NCBI GenBank assembly: GCA_024220505.1
Contig: JAKZZE010000003.1
Location: forward strand, 992,001 to 1,056,000
Reading direction: 5' to 3'
Length of the DNA: 64,000 nucleotides
Source of the DNA: Rhizopus arrhizus
Lineage: Eukaryota > Mucoromycota > Mucoromycetes > Mucorales > Rhizopodaceae
Shown: positions 33,401 through 45,010 of the stretch, piece by piece
Position numbering within the stretch: position 1 is the stretch's first letter
Layout: the number at the start of each line of letters is the position of its first letter
Notes under the pieces: model-generated
Databases searched by the model: none
The model's input: the letters and a program-made list of their open reading frames with translations, nothing else
What the model was told of the DNA's origin: nothing
Program-made: the position numbers and the translations under genes

Positions 33401-33967
33401 CATTCATGTCTGCACCCACACCAGCAGCCTACGAAGCAGGAACATCTGGAAACTTTGTACCCGCAACCCCTGCTGAATCTGCATTACCTCAAACACCATT
33501 CATGCCAACAGGTGGTGATTATCGTTATGTAGAAGAAGGTAAACAATTGGATTTTGTAGATTGTATATAAACAAGGACTTAACATGTATTGTAATTATAT
33601 AGTTGATAATGAAGAAGATTGGCCGATAGAGGATATAGAAGTTAAATTTATAAGAGATGAAGGAGCAGCTAGACGTGGTCAATTAGCCAGTATCGTTTCA
33701 GTCGACATAATTAGCAAGCGATGTGTGGTTAATCTTTACAGCACCAGTGAGAAGATTGATATCCCCTTTGACTGTATAGAGCCAGCAAGACCCAACAAGA
33801 AGGAAAATGTACGAATCATTAAAGGAGAACACAGAGGTGAACTCGGCAACTTGATTGGTGTGGATGCTCAAGATGGTATTGTGAGATTGAAGGGTGACGC
33901 TGCTGGATTCAAGTTCTTGAACATGGTTACAGTAGGAAAATATATTGGAACAGAGTCAGTTGTATAA
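30487..33967 (+). CDS. SPT5: Transcription elongation factor Spt5
   Basis: Seven exons (30487–30588, 30649–30748, 30813–31054, 31109–32199, 32254–32581, 32638–33538, 33603–33967) encode 1,042 residues. Spt5 pairs with Spt4 as DSIF, clamps RNA polymerase II and promotes processive elongation and RNA processing in the nucleus. The order is as expected. A strongly acidic N-terminus (residues 1–100) is followed by the NGN domain from about 140 ([19 protein letters not shown]). KOW domains follow ([66 protein letters not shown]). An Arg/Gly-rich linker lies near 640–665. The CTR at about 766–810 contains [13 protein letters not shown] repeats, phosphorylated by Cdk9 in other fungi. A C-terminal KOW lies near residues 955–1035. 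It converges on GUP1 with 100 nt between the stops. Confidence 0.95.
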
Positions 33968-34067
33968 AGCCCTTATAAAAAAAAAAAAAAAAGAAAATAA
34001 CCTTAATAATAAATATGAGCTTTTGTAAATTTTTTTTTTGGATGACAAAAAAAAGTAAGTTTTATTA

Positions 34068-35890
34068 CTACATTTTCCACTTTGGATCCCCTCTTCTTTT
34101 TTCAGTCTCTCGTATTTCAAACATGATTTGAACAGCTACAAACAAGCAAAAAGAGACAGAAAGAAGGAACGATAATCCATTAGCTGTACCAAATATTTTG
34201 GTCAACATCTCTTTTACGCCATCTAAACCCACACTAAATCCAACCAAGTTTGCAATCATCATCATCAAAATATTTCCTACTGCACCCAATCCACATACAA
34301 ATCGATAATAAGGTTTGTCTCCATACTACAATACAACTTGAGTATTACATACTCTTTAGTTTTCTTTTTCTTTTTACCTTTTTTTCACTAAACACCTTGG
34401 ATGCAATGATTTCAGGCAATAAGAATAAGCTTATGAGCCAACCCCAGGCCAACAGCTTCAATTCGATATCATGCCATAAAGCAACAAATGTAAATACGAG
34501 CCACATATTGTAAGCAAAGTATTTTGTTCCACCTAAAGGTATATAAATATATCTAATCGTCCAGCGATTAAATGTACGATGCCAACTTTTCCAAAACCTT
34601 TGTGCCGAGAAGTTATTACTCATACAGCGTACCATGTTCTCTTCCACCCAGATACCATCAGCCAATGACCAGAGGCGAAAAAATCGCCAAGGGATGAGTA
34701 GCTTCATCCAGATGATAACCAAATTGAAATAACCAACCATACTCAATTCCAATGGAGAATTGCCTTCCCATGCCTTGGCTTTGCTAATGGCTACCACATG
34801 TAAAAAGTGAAGTGTCAATTCCATAATAAAGATAGTGATAGCGAGCCGAAGAGCATAAATCATAATAAAACGCCGGTTGATATTTTTCGAAGGAAATTTA
34901 AACTAATTGCTATGTTAGGAAATCCATCTACTCAGATTTTTGTTTCCTACTTACTTGAGAGACAAAATCATTGTACGTAATGATAGGACCACACAATAAC
35001 AAAGGTGTATACATAACATATGCTAAACAATCAAGATAATTATAATCTGTTTCTATATTCCATGGAATTTGAATTCGCTCTTTATCCGTCATTGTATCTG
35101 AATGACCATGGCTTTCCTTGTTATCAGCACTTTGACATGCCCAATAAAAATCCAAGTTGAATGAGATTAAGCGCAACATGGCAAAGTTGAACAGAATGTG
35201 CCATCTTGCTTGAAACCCTTCAAATTCATCTAGCCATTCATAAGAAGGTCCCAGTAGTGCCTTATACCTATAGCCGTCGTAATATTCGTTAAGAAATAAA
35301 ATGCAAAGATTGAATGCCCAGGTCAATGAAGGATTCCAAATTGATCCACGAAAGATGCGTCCAATAAAGAAATTGATGGTGATGATGCTCAAGATCTTGA
35401 AAGTACTTGATCCGTGTAATAACACAAGACAGATAAAAGATAATAATAAGGAGAATCGGATGGTGGGCAAATGAAAGTAACGTCGGTTGGAGTGACTGAA
35501 TAATAAGTGAGCGAGTACAAGTGGTATTAGTTTGGGTATATTGTCTCGAAACTGAGAATATTGAGCGTCACTGTTGTCTACTTGTCGACCTAATATCCAG
35601 CCTTCAGATAGTAGATGCGCGTATTGTGGATAGTTGGGATGATCACCTAGCAGATGGTGGGTTTAATTTTTTGTATGTTTAATATTTTAAACACTTACTT
35701 TGACTCAGATTATAAGTTACTTTAAACATGTAAGGTACAACGATGCAAAAGCAAGCATAATAAAAATAAAATTCTACGAAACAGGATTATAAATAAGTTG
35801 TCAAAGAAATATATTAGAATTACCCTTAGTGAACCAACGAGAAGTCCCATGGTTTAATAGCTTTGATTTTTCTTTGTCATCTACTGACAT
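34068..35890 (-). CDS. GUP1: MBOAT acyltransferase Gup1-like
   Basis: Five exons on the minus strand (35824–35890, 35699–35773, 34955–35646, 34378–34902, 34068–34325) encode 538 residues, close to yeast Gup1 (about 560). In yeast Gup1 remodels the lipid of GPI anchors in the ER and affects glycerol transport, wall and membrane organisation. About ten hydrophobic segments are present. Characteristic MBOAT sequences are [25 protein letters not shown] and [17 protein letters not shown], with the conserved catalytic His in LWHD. The short first exons restore the conserved [22 protein letters not shown] region, which supports the model. It is convergent with SPT5. Related animal Hhat-type enzymes act on secreted proteins, but the Gup1 assignment is favoured in fungi. 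Confidence 0.9.
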
Positions 35891-36732
35891 TACGCGAAAT
35901 AAAAGAAAGAAAAAGAGTGAGAGTGAGAGAGAAAAAAAGGAGAAGGAAGAGGAAAGGATATATCGGTGTTTCAATAAATGCCCCTTTACTATATGAACAG
36001 TTTATGATTAAATCTTTTTTTAATGTTAATAAGGCATTTTATACTTGAGAGTAGGTAATAAGTTTTAAAGATAATTGGCTATAGGTACAATGTATCCAAC
36101 CTGTACGCTAAATTTTAATTCAACGCTTTTTGTTTATTAATGGGAGTACAATGGCTTTTTATAAAAGAAAACAGTCGAATTTTCACATGAAACGTACAAG
36201 TTTATTTCTCACACAGAGGCTTTTTTTTTTTTTTTTTTCTTTATCTAGTGTCAAAAGTCTTTACATAGGCCATTCTTGTACTATGCATTTAAAACTTGAC
36301 TACTATCGGTCATGTTCTCCAGGTTAATCTGTATGATTCCATTTCTTTCTGGCAGACTCTACTATTGACTCATGTCTTTAGTGACTAAGGTTTAAATCTA
36401 TCATTATCATTCATCCTCTTCTTTATTCCAGTTCTTAAAAATTAAAGGGCAGTCTAATGTAAACCGGGTGTTCCTTAAAAGAAAATAAGGTTTTTCTTTT
36501 TTTTTGAAAGGAGTAAATGGGTCTGGAACGGTTTTGATGAAAATCGCTGACTTAGTTCAAAGACTATGATGATCAGTATAGTGCTTTAAATAAAGACGAA
36601 TAATAAAGTTGTTTTAGTTTTTTGCTTTATTTAAAAAATTTTAGCTAATAAAAAATAAAAAGTATACACCATCAATTAGAAAAAGGGGATAGGGATATTA
36701 TAATTAAAAACAATTTGAAAAAGTATATAATT
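35891..36732. other. Intergenic region between GUP1 and the Kre9-like gene
   Basis: AT-rich, with a purine-rich stretch at about 35900–35960 and a T tract near 36222–36238. No gene recognised. Confidence 0.5.
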
Positions 36733-37480
36733 TTACATCATGATAGCCATAGCGGCAACGGCCATGACACCAGCAGCAGCTTGATTAGCGCTAACCTTGA
36801 AACCAGAAGAAGTAGAAGAAGAGGCTTGAGCAGCGGCAGAAGATGTAGCAGAGGAAGCAGCGGAGGATATAGCGGAGGAAGCAGATGAAGAAATGGAACT
36901 AGCAGCAGAACTGGCGGCAGAGGCAGCGGCAGAAGTGGCAGAGGCAGCGGTAGAAGCGGCAGAGGAAGCAACAGAGGCTACAGCAGAAGTTACAGAAGCA
37001 GCACTATTACCAATAGCCAAACTGGCACTAGATGAAGCAGCACTTGAAGCAGCAGGAGATGAAGAGCCACTACCGGCTTGAATAGTGAACAAAGCAGTGT
37101 AAGAAACGTTAGGGGATGTGCCTAATTCCAAAGCATAGTTGTTGGCAGGAGTAATATCTGCAGGGATGTTCCAAGTGTAGGAACCAGCAGAAGCATCAAC
37201 GTTTTCGGCAATGGTTGAAACAGGTTGAAGGGCTGTAGGATCGCCTTGAGCTAAAACAATCTTAGAAATGGAGCTCACTTGAGGGTTAATCCTATATAAC
37301 GCAGGCATTAATATCTGCATTTAGCAATCCTCAAACAAAAAGCACTTACCAAGAGATTATAGCGGATTGACCGGCAGTGTAAACGGTACCAGTAAGAGGA
37401 GATGTGATACTAACAATGTTAGTTTGAGCAGAAACAACAGTGGCAGCGACAGCGAGAATGGTGGCGAAAACAGACTTCAT
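36733..37480 (-). CDS. Ser/Ala-rich GPI-anchored surface protein, Kre9/Knh1-like
   Basis: Two exons (37350–37480, 36733–37291) with a 58-nt intron encode 229 residues. A signal peptide (MKSVFATILAVAATVVSAQ) is followed by a domain of about 90 residues (NIVSITSPLTGTVYTAGQ, then WNIPADITPANNYALELG) typical of the fungal Kre9/Knh1 N-terminal family. A long Ser/Ala low-complexity stalk follows, then a hydrophobic C-terminus (AAAGVMAVAAMAIMM) preceded by Ser/Gly, as in a GPI-attachment signal. It is probably wall- or membrane-bound and O-glycosylated, perhaps in beta-glucan organisation. The repetitive stalk gives open frames on the other strand that are artefacts. GUP1 nearby acts on GPI anchors in yeast; the adjacency is probably accidental. 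Confidence 0.85.
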
Positions 37481-37544
37481 TTTTTTTTTCTAATCAATTA
37501 ATAAAACAAAAGAAAGAGAAAAAGGAGAAACAACATTTGTTCGC

Positions 37545-37552
37545 TATTTATA
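37545..37552 (-). promoter_or_regulatory. TATA box of the Kre9-like gene
   Basis: TATAAATA on the minus strand, 65 nt upstream of the start codon. Confidence 0.5.
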
Positions 37553-38894
37553 CTAAACAACAAAAGCCTGACGGAAACTGTATTATTATCATTTCCTTAT
37601 TGGGGGGAGGCTGATATTATTAGATTAAAATGTGTTTAGATTCCCGTTTTTAATAACAAAAAGGTCAATGCGGCAAAAGAAGAGAAAAAAGGAACAATTA
37701 GAAAGTATACAAAATAAGTAAATATAAGCCAACCTTCTTGGTTAAAATGATAAATATAAAGAGCTAAGCCAAACATCATTAAAATTGTTTACTTTTGTTC
37801 ATCATTTTTGGTTTGCAGTAATAAAAATAACGTACGTACATATGACATATAGTGCAACAAAATAATCTCGATTGCTTTTACTTCATTTAACACACAATAC
37901 TTTTACTTGTTTACTGTCTTTTTCATTTTCTTATTTATTCTGCTATGATCATCACAAAAGAATACGATGATTTGTATATTGTTCAATCTTACTCTTAATA
38001 CCATTCAACGTCTCTTTGCATGACGTCTAATGCATTAGTTTGTAACACGTTAAATTTTGATAGAAACGTACAAACCTTTACGAAATTAAAAGAAAGTTAA
38101 GATTGTTATAATAAACTTTTTGATTCTTCTAGATTATTTTTATTTATAACAATAGAGTAAGTGTATTTTGCTAAAAGGAAACTTTCTTTATTCTGGAAAT
38201 ACTGCTTAAAATAGACATCACATCATCTTGAGTCTACTTGTAACACCTTTCCTCTATCGCGGAGAAGCCCAAAAAACGGTTTAAATCTCAGATCTTCTTT
38301 GTATTTCTTCCATTTTTTTCTGTCCTGCCATTGAATGAAATCTATTCCTCCACAGAAGACACAAAAACCTTTATTTGTTTTACTGTTTACTCCTTTTTAG
38401 TTATTAGTGATCTTCAAGAGTCACATTGCCAGCATCACGAGAAAAAGAAAAACTCTGCTATAAGAAAAAGCATATCACTTATTTGCTTGAACCTAACTCT
38501 ATATGGAGGAACCGGAATCAAAATAAACATGCAGCATTAACCGCTGTAAAATCTTGATATTCTATAACACCCATTAAGACACAGGGTCAACAATTTCTCT
38601 TTCTCTCTTTTTTTCCTGTTGACGTATACTCGGTAGAAGTGTATTATTTATCATCTCACCAATGGAATCAGAATGTTGCACATGTAATGGCATCCAGAAC
38701 AAAATTTGAAGTTTTTTTTTCTGCATAAAGTGCTAAAATGATTGCTGTGTATTTAAAGTATAAATGTTCCTCAATATAGTTATTTCAAAGAACAAGAAAG
38801 AAACAGTTGAATTGATACTTGAGTCATTATTAAAACAAAGCAATTCAACTTGTATACACTTCTCTTTCAGTTACAAAGCCATTAGTAATTGAAA

Positions 38895-39103
38895 ATGGAT
38901 GGAGAGCTCTTCAAGTTGTATCAAAAGGAAATGCTACATTACACCGATTATGTAAGTTCTCCATTTTGCGTCACAGTGACTTGAATATTCGGCAATAGGT
39001 TTCCCAGAGTTTCCCAATACTGAGATATCTAAAGGTTACTTTTGTCCTCCTCAGTGAGAGAGAAAAGCTTATGAAATGTGCCTACCGCGGCTGCTCCGTA
39101 TAG
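38895..39103 (+). CDS. Possible small spliced gene, 53 residues
   Basis: A short frame starts MDGELFKLYQKEMLHYTDY, meets a consensus GTAAGT donor at 38952, and continues after a TAG acceptor at 38998 with VSQSFPILRYLKVTFVLL to a stop at 39103. The 47-nt intron matches the size and signals of others in this window, and the frame is kept across it. I recognise no family. It could be a real micro-gene, the 5' remnant of a larger gene, or chance. Exons would be 38895–38951 and 38999–39103. Confidence 0.25.
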
Positions 39104-41281
39104 ATATAGTATACTGCTATTGAGTGACTTTATAGTAAAACACTTCTGCTTGACTGCTTATGATAGACATGATCTTCTTACTTTAATCGGATATGCTGTA
39201 TTGCATAATGAGAAGATTCAACTTTAAATAATGGGGTTAACAACCATTGTCCGATCCGTGCTTCGCCGGACATTAAAAAAATACGTTCCTGAGATTTTTA
39301 AACAAGTGTCCTAAGAAACCATAAAGTTTCAATAGAAATGAAGAGTGTAAGATGATGTCATATTAAATTCCAAATCAGAATATGCAAGTAAAAGATCATT
39401 TGAAGAATAAGAAATCAAGGATTTTTAGTTGAAAAATGAATTTACAGTTGCTTCAACAGACATCTTGCCGAGGCTGGGAAAACATGAGCTTTTACTGCCG
39501 TATTTTAGCTCACTGTTGCACCAGAATAAGGAACGTTTCTCTCCAGCTACAATATCAGTATTCTAAATTATGCTTCGTGAAATCAAAGAGGAATGCGCTT
39601 GTTCTTCATGATCATTAAGTTATTTTTGCTTCTTTTTTTCTTTCTTTCTTTCTCTTTCTTTTTTACCATTGAAATTTACAGGAAATTTTTTAAAGATGAT
39701 TAAAAATGTACCTGTTATTTTGAACAATAATACTGTGCTACGGCTAGTGCTGTTACTCAAAATTTTGTAATACAAAAGAGACCTTGTTCTCTGTCTGTAC
39801 TTGATTTTAAGGACTATTCCGGGAAAAGCAAAAATCATATTTATTATCTATTTTAAACAGTGATAGAAAATAATAATAAAAATCACCCTATTTTAACTGA
39901 ATCCTTCTTTCCCTTGTTTTTTGAGATGCTGGGTGTCTTTAGAAAGTAGGAATCTAAATAAAATAACACCTTCACTCAAAAGCATCATAATCTCTCTTTC
40001 TCAGTTTTTATATGAAATATTTTACAGTAAGTCGAGATTGTGTTTGTGGCTTTATCTATTAGGTCTTAGCAATCTGCATATATTCTATTTTAAATTATAT
40101 AACTAATTCAATGTTCATATCTGTTACTTGATTAAAGTAACTGGTTTTGATAAAAATCAAAAGTGTTAAGACTATCTTTATGGAATTACAATTCATAAGA
40201 AAAGTAGTGAATAGAGACATACATTTGTTTCATTCAGCAATCATTTTTTTTTTTTCAAAGAGTTTTTAATTCAGTATAATTTATAGAAAGACATGCTTTT
40301 ATAGCATTGATCAATTGAGAATGTATTGGCAAAATAACAAGAAAAAATCTGCAAGTAAAATGGCTTACCCTCTATAAAAATTAGAGTAAAAGTTGTAAAA
40401 TTACCACTTTGTAAGAAGCATTCACTATCCAAACAGACAAATGAAAAAAAGAAAAAGAAAAAAAAAGAAAAATGCAATTATCGTCGGGGTAAAAATTAAA
40501 TAGGTTTCTGGAATGAAGCCTTATTGTTCCTTGATGACAAATTGCCCTCCTTTTTTTTTTTCACAGCATTTATTTTTTAAAATAGCGTCAATTGAGATGG
40601 AAGTTTTCTTTTTTTGGATTCCACTAAAAAAATAAGTTCATATTTTTAGTGTATTTTAATAAACCATAAACAAGATTTCCTATAAAGTAGTATGAAATGT
40701 TGATTATTAACTGGGCTTTATTGAATCATGAACATCAAAAGTAAAAAACACGATACGACCAAATACACCAACTAAAATGGGCAATCTGAAAAGAGCGTAT
40801 AATATAAAAAGGGTTGCATTTACTTTTTTGTGTGATGCAATGACATCATAAAACAACACGTGCTTTAAACACAAGAACAATCACTTTTTTACTATTTGTT
40901 TTAGATTATTATTTTCTAATTTCTGTAAATTATTTTCTGTAGAAATAGCACTTGAACCAATGTTTATCCTACTTGTTTTCTCTATGATGCATTGGATTTA
41001 AATTTTAAAAGGTATTCTATCTCTCACAAAGTCTAAAAGAGAGGGGAATCGTGTGTTCCCATGGTAATATTAAAACTCAAAAGGGTTTTGATGTAAACCA
41101 AAAAAAAGAGAGACAGGGCGGATATGAGAAAGAAGAGAGGTATGCTGATCAAGTGGGCCTTGATCTTGTTTAGAACGAAAAGAAGTCGATGACGTATAAA
41201 GAGAGAGAGAAAGAAGAGGGGAAATATCGGTTTATTATTTTTCTCGCACTGAAAAATTTTAAATACCATTTTATTTCCTCT

Positions 41282-41283
<2 letters not shown>

Positions 41284-41313
<30 letters not shown>
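41284..41313. repeat. T30 tract upstream of YPD1
   Basis: Thirty T about 70 nt before the YPD1 start codon, in a pyrimidine-rich leader. It could be a nucleosome-excluding promoter tract. Confidence 0.9.
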
Positions 41314-41380
41314 CTTTCTAAAAGCTTCTATTTTTATAGTTTCTTTTCTCTTCCCTTTTTTTGTAAAACTTTATACCAAA

Positions 41381-41983
41381 ATGACAAGTAGTGAAACTTT
41401 GTCTTCTTTAACAAATAACGAAAAATCAAAGCAAGAGGTTTGGTATTGAAACAAAAAGAATAAAATATAAATATATTTTATAGAAAAAGGAAACAATAGA
41501 TAACAATAAGAAAGAAGAATTGAATGAGGAAACGAATGAAGAAAAGAATGTGGATGATCTTATTGATATGACCACATTCGATCAATTGTTGGACATGGAT
41601 GATGAAGATGATCATGAATTTTCATATAGTATCGTCCTTAATTATTTTGAACAAGCGGAATCTACATTTAAAGACATGGATAAAGCATTGTAAGTGATCA
41701 TTGTGATTCAGTGATTATCATTAATCCTAGTTTTAATAGGAAAAATAAAGATTTAAAAGAATTATCTCAACTTGGTCACTTTCTCAAGGGAAGTTCAGCA
41801 GCTATTGGTTTAAAGAAAGTGAAATCAACTTGTGAAAAGATTCAAATAGTTGGTAACAGTCCAACAGAGAAAGATGAAAACGCCTTAAAAGACATTGGTA
41901 CTTTATTATCCCAAGTAAAGACAGAGAATTCAGAAGCAGAAGAATACTTGAAGAAATTTTACGATGTACAGAATGCTCGTTAG
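41381..41983 (+). CDS. YPD1: Histidine phosphotransfer protein Ypd1
   Basis: Three exons (41381–41437, 41484–41689, 41740–41983) encode 168 residues, the usual Ypd1 size. It carries phosphate from hybrid histidine kinases to the response regulators Ssk1 and Skn7. Residues 1–45 are a charged extension. The four-helix HPt domain follows, with DMTTFDQLLDMDDED, IVLNYFEQAESTF and the active-site motif LGHFLKGSSAAIG (phospho-acceptor His about 101). The first intron begins GTTTGG, a weak donor, but splicing there keeps frame and the family sequence. Its stop codon TAG interlocks with the TAA of USE1 on the other strand. The likely kinase partner, a group III hybrid kinase, is 21 kb upstream in this window. 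Confidence 0.92.
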
Positions 41984-42959
41984 GCTTTTGGCAAGAATTT
42001 AATTGTAAAGAATACGAGAATAAACATGATACAAACAAACAAGACGACTCCTATTGTCATGAAACTTGTATTCCATGACTTTGAATAATGCTCGTCTAAT
42101 CTTTGCCTCTCTGTTGTCATCCTTTTCAAGTTATTTTCAACTGCTTTTTGTGCATCCCTTAACACTATATCATCTTTACTCAGCGTATCACCAAATGCTT
42201 GGCTATTCTTCTTTAACTGTTGTGCCATACGACTAAGATCACTCGTAAGCTCATCATGCATCTGTCGGTGATGCTGTAATACGTGTTCAACATTAAATCT
42301 TTCTTCTCCCTTTTTCGTTCTCTGTCTTATCTCTGATATCCGTTCCTCTTTTTTCTCCTCTTTACTTTCTTCCTTCTTCTCTTCTCTAGGCCTATCCTCT
42401 TCTTCAAATGATTCCTTTATACAATTGAGTAAAATAAGTTTTAATAAATAACAATCCTATTTTACCTTCTTTTTTTCTTGTTCATCTTGCTCCCTTAACC
42501 AATCAGGTTCAGGTTGTTCTAATAATCTCAATTCTTCAACATGTTTCTTTTTCACTAATCTAGCCTCAGCAATGCCTTTGTCTACTTCCACTTGCTACAG
42601 TTATGATTAGAATAAACGAATAAAGTATGATTACTTTTTACCATTCTATAAAGTGAGACAGCCTTTGTACATTCTTTTATACGATTTATATATTCCTCAC
42701 TACTATCATTGGGTCTATTGATTTCTTTATTCATCAATTACTGCTTTCTTACCTTGTTTTATTTTGTAGAGTAGAAAGATATTTTATATACTATATTTTA
42801 TATTTGAGACAGGTACTAGTCAATTTTATAAACTCTATTTACTGTTGCAAACTTTCTTTTTTCAGAAGCTGACCAAAGATCAACAGGTTGTGATTGTAGC
42901 TTTCTTTCGCAGTTTAATAAAAGCCTTGATAGATTGATTTCGTCAGTGGTTGAAGGCAT
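41980..42959 (-). CDS. USE1: ER SNARE Use1-like
   Basis: Model of four exons (42853–42959, 42642–42714, 42466–42594, 41980–42414) giving 247 residues. Use1 is a tail-anchored Qc-type SNARE for Golgi-to-ER retrograde fusion with Sec20 and Ufe1. The N-terminal motif INLSRLLLNCERKL is typical of the family. EPDWLREQDE and a charged region follow. The SNARE helix spans about residues 160–215 (MHDELTSDLSRMAQQLKKN). A C-terminal membrane anchor (TIGVVLFVCIMFILVFF) ends in KFLPKA. The first splice is uncertain. A GTTTGC donor joined to 42714 and a GTAAAT donor joined to a GAG acceptor both keep frame. Without exon 1, a start at 42734 would give 218 residues but lose the conserved N-terminus. Confidence 0.8.
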
Positions 42960-43815
42960 TAAAGAAAAAAAAAAGAAAAAGTGTGTATCGCTTTTTTAAT
43001 TATTTATGCTTTTTGCTTTATATAAATTAAATGTGTTATGAACTGCATGTATTTTCCTATAACGAAACATAAACACCATTAAATGCCTCCTCCTTCTTTT
43101 TCTTTTTTTAATAAGAGTCAATATCACAACGATGATCAAAATAACTTTAGAATAGTATTCAAATTGAACAGTAATTTTGTTATCAAAATCTCTTAGTCAA
43201 TATATATTTTAACAAAAGGATATAATAGTAATCCTAACGAGTCAGCTAAACTAGACTCAGTCCAAATTCAAGCTAATTGGAGCTCAGGAAAGATGGGTAA
43301 ATACTCTATCAACAATGTGTATGTTTACAGCGCATGTTGAAGAATATTTGAAACTTATGTTGGTAGAAATGACAGTGATGACTAGCAAGTGTTTGCCCTT
43401 TAATTTTTCTCATGAGCTCAAGTACAAAAGACCTTTCCTGACAAAAAATATTGATAAACTGATTGGTTTTTTATGTTCAAAAACAATTTAAAATACGAGA
43501 GGCTTTATAGAAAACAGTATGATCATCACTTTAACCTATTTTGTGATGTGAGCCAAAGAGCGTTCACCACTTTCTTATTGACATATAAAGACTATGCTGT
43601 TATGCCAACAAAACATATTTTAGAAAAGAAAAGAAAAAAAAAACAAATAAACAAATAACATGTAATTCTTTTTCAAACCTCGACAATTTTCATGCAAACT
43701 ATTCAAAAAAAGTTTTTTTTTGTACAAATCAATTCACAATCGTCTTTTTATTGTTGAATCATTATTGAGTAGTTTATTTTCTAAAATATGTGAATATAAA
43801 AAAAAGTTTTTATTC
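42960..43815. other. Intergenic region between USE1 and BLOC1S2
   Basis: AT-rich. A 61-codon plus-strand frame at 43473 (MFKNNLKYERLYRKQYDHH) has no recognised domain and may be a fragment of a decayed gene. Nothing else is supported. Confidence 0.45.
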
Positions 43816-44300
43816 TTAATAGTTACCTAAATGTTTTGAATATTCATCTAATGATTTTATTGTATTCTCCATTTTTATGGATTGTTCATGAATATCTTCT
43901 ACTTGACTTATAAACTTATCAAAATCATTATCTATTTCATATAATTAGTTGAGCTTATATCTTAATGTATCCATCCTACATGTATTTTGTAGTTTAGACA
44001 TTTCACTCGCCAGTCTTTGGCTCATTTGATTCATTTGACTATATTTTTCTTTTGTAATCATATTCATACTTTCTAACAATTTACAGTCTTCAACAGTCAC
44101 TGTATTTATCATCATCGTTAACAACAATCCATAAATAATAACAATTTACCTTTTAACTCTGCTTTTGTGTATTCTACAAAATGTTTACAAGCATCCTCTG
44201 TTAATTTAATGATATGTTCTTGATCTAATCCTTTTGTATATTCATCTGGTTTCAAATTCTTTGAGTTTATTATTGATTCATTACTATTGTCATTATTCAT
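43816..44300 (-). CDS. BLOC1S2: BLOC-1 subunit 2 (BLOS2) homologue
   Basis: Three exons (44150–44300, 43980–44099, 43816–43931) encode 128 residues. BLOC-1 is a small coiled-coil complex of the endosomal system that controls cargo sorting and, in yeast, Rab5/Rab7 handover. The core ACKHFVEYTKAELK, then VTVEDCKLLESMNMITKEKY, and the helical tail DKFISQVEDIHEQSIKMEN, then LDEYSKHLGNY, follow the BLOS2 pattern. The second intron (43932–43979, donor GTAGGA, 48 nt) is easy to miss. Reading through it meets a TAA that falsely truncates the protein. Splicing gives KLQNTYNDFDKF and restores the tail. The protein is helical throughout, with no membrane segment. Similar short coiled-coil families make the name a little less certain. 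Confidence 0.75.
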
Positions 44301-44477
44301 TTTTACAAGAAAAAAGAAGAAGAAAAAAAAAAAAACATTTATTTATTTTGGCAGTTTTATTTGAGTGCCGTTTTGTGACGTGCTTAATAACCTAACAGAG
44401 AAAAGAAATACATTTAAACAATCTATTTTATTTAAAAATTTAAAATGGCCGCAGTGGGTGCGTGATATCTTCCCATA
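44301..44477. other. Spacer before the transposon relics
   Basis: BLOC1S2 leader and AT-rich spacer. No feature seen. Confidence 0.5.
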
Positions 44478-45010
44478 AATGATGCCGTGTCAAGGACAGG
44501 TATTACACTTTCTACTGTATATCATTTTCAAAAGATGTGGAATGAAAACCAAGAAGTTTATGAAAAGAAGAAGAGAAACTGTTCTAAAAAAGATGGGTTG
44601 ACAGTGGAACGCACATTGTTTGTTGTGAAACTTACTGACAATTTTGCACTCAAGACTTTAGAACAGATGAAAGAAAATTTAATTGAAAAGTATCCAAACA
44701 TTTCTATTTCCAAAACACAATCTTATTGCCTCATTTAAAAACACTGCGCTTTAAAGAATCTAGAAAAACCTACCGAGTATCTTAATTCAGGCAAAATTCT
44801 CTTAAAATCACAGCTTAATCACAGCTAGACAATAAAAATATAGGCTTTGATATGAACTGCGTTTTTATGAAAAAAGATGTTTTCAACCTTCATGTTAGCC
44901 GTAAGAGACTAGTCGAGCCTGCGAAAACAGAGGGTTTGAAGAAGAAAAGGAATGACGGATACTTTCTCTCCTTTCGCCATAACACAGAATAAAAAGGTAT
45001 TGATCAATAA
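44478..45010 (+). pseudogene. Decayed Tc1/mariner-like transposase
   Basis: A helix-turn-helix segment (DAVSRTGITLSTVYHFQKMW) is followed by basic sequence and KYPNISISKTQSY. After an in-frame stop, KHCALKNLEKPTEYLNSGKI continues, and later, in another register, MNCVFMKKDVFNLHVSRKR. The order matches Tc1-like transposases: two HTH domains, then the first catalytic Asp region, normally FIDEAGFN. Here that motif is degraded to FMKKDVFN, so the catalytic Asp/Glu are altered. Stops and a frameshift break it, and the C-terminal DDE part is missing. No terminal repeats were found. It lies about 330 nt upstream of, and in the same direction as, the Fanzor-like relic. Confidence 0.7.

Larger units (their letters stand above)
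37553..41380. other. 3.8-kb AT-rich intergenic region
   Basis: No secure gene. It contains a possible 53-codon spliced frame at 38895–39103 (listed separately), a short GC-rich hairpin GTCCG/CGGAC near 39249–39271, purine-rich stretches near 41100–41220, and T30 at 41284–41313 in the YPD1 leader. Confidence 0.5.

Noticed and set aside
36738..37081. Alternative Leu/Pro-rich and Ala/Glu-rich frames over the Kre9-like gene
   Set aside because: They are shadows of the Ser/Ala low-complexity stalk in other frames.
39249..39271. GC-rich hairpin (GTCCG...CGGAC) as an RNA gene or terminator
   Set aside because: Short, single stem. No family resemblance to tRNA, snRNA or other known RNA.
43930..43980. 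In-frame TAA that seems to truncate the BLOC1S2 homologue
   Set aside because: A 48-nt intron (GTAGGA donor, CTAAT branch-like site, TAG acceptor) removes it, and the joined frame continues the family's C-terminal helix to a normal stop.
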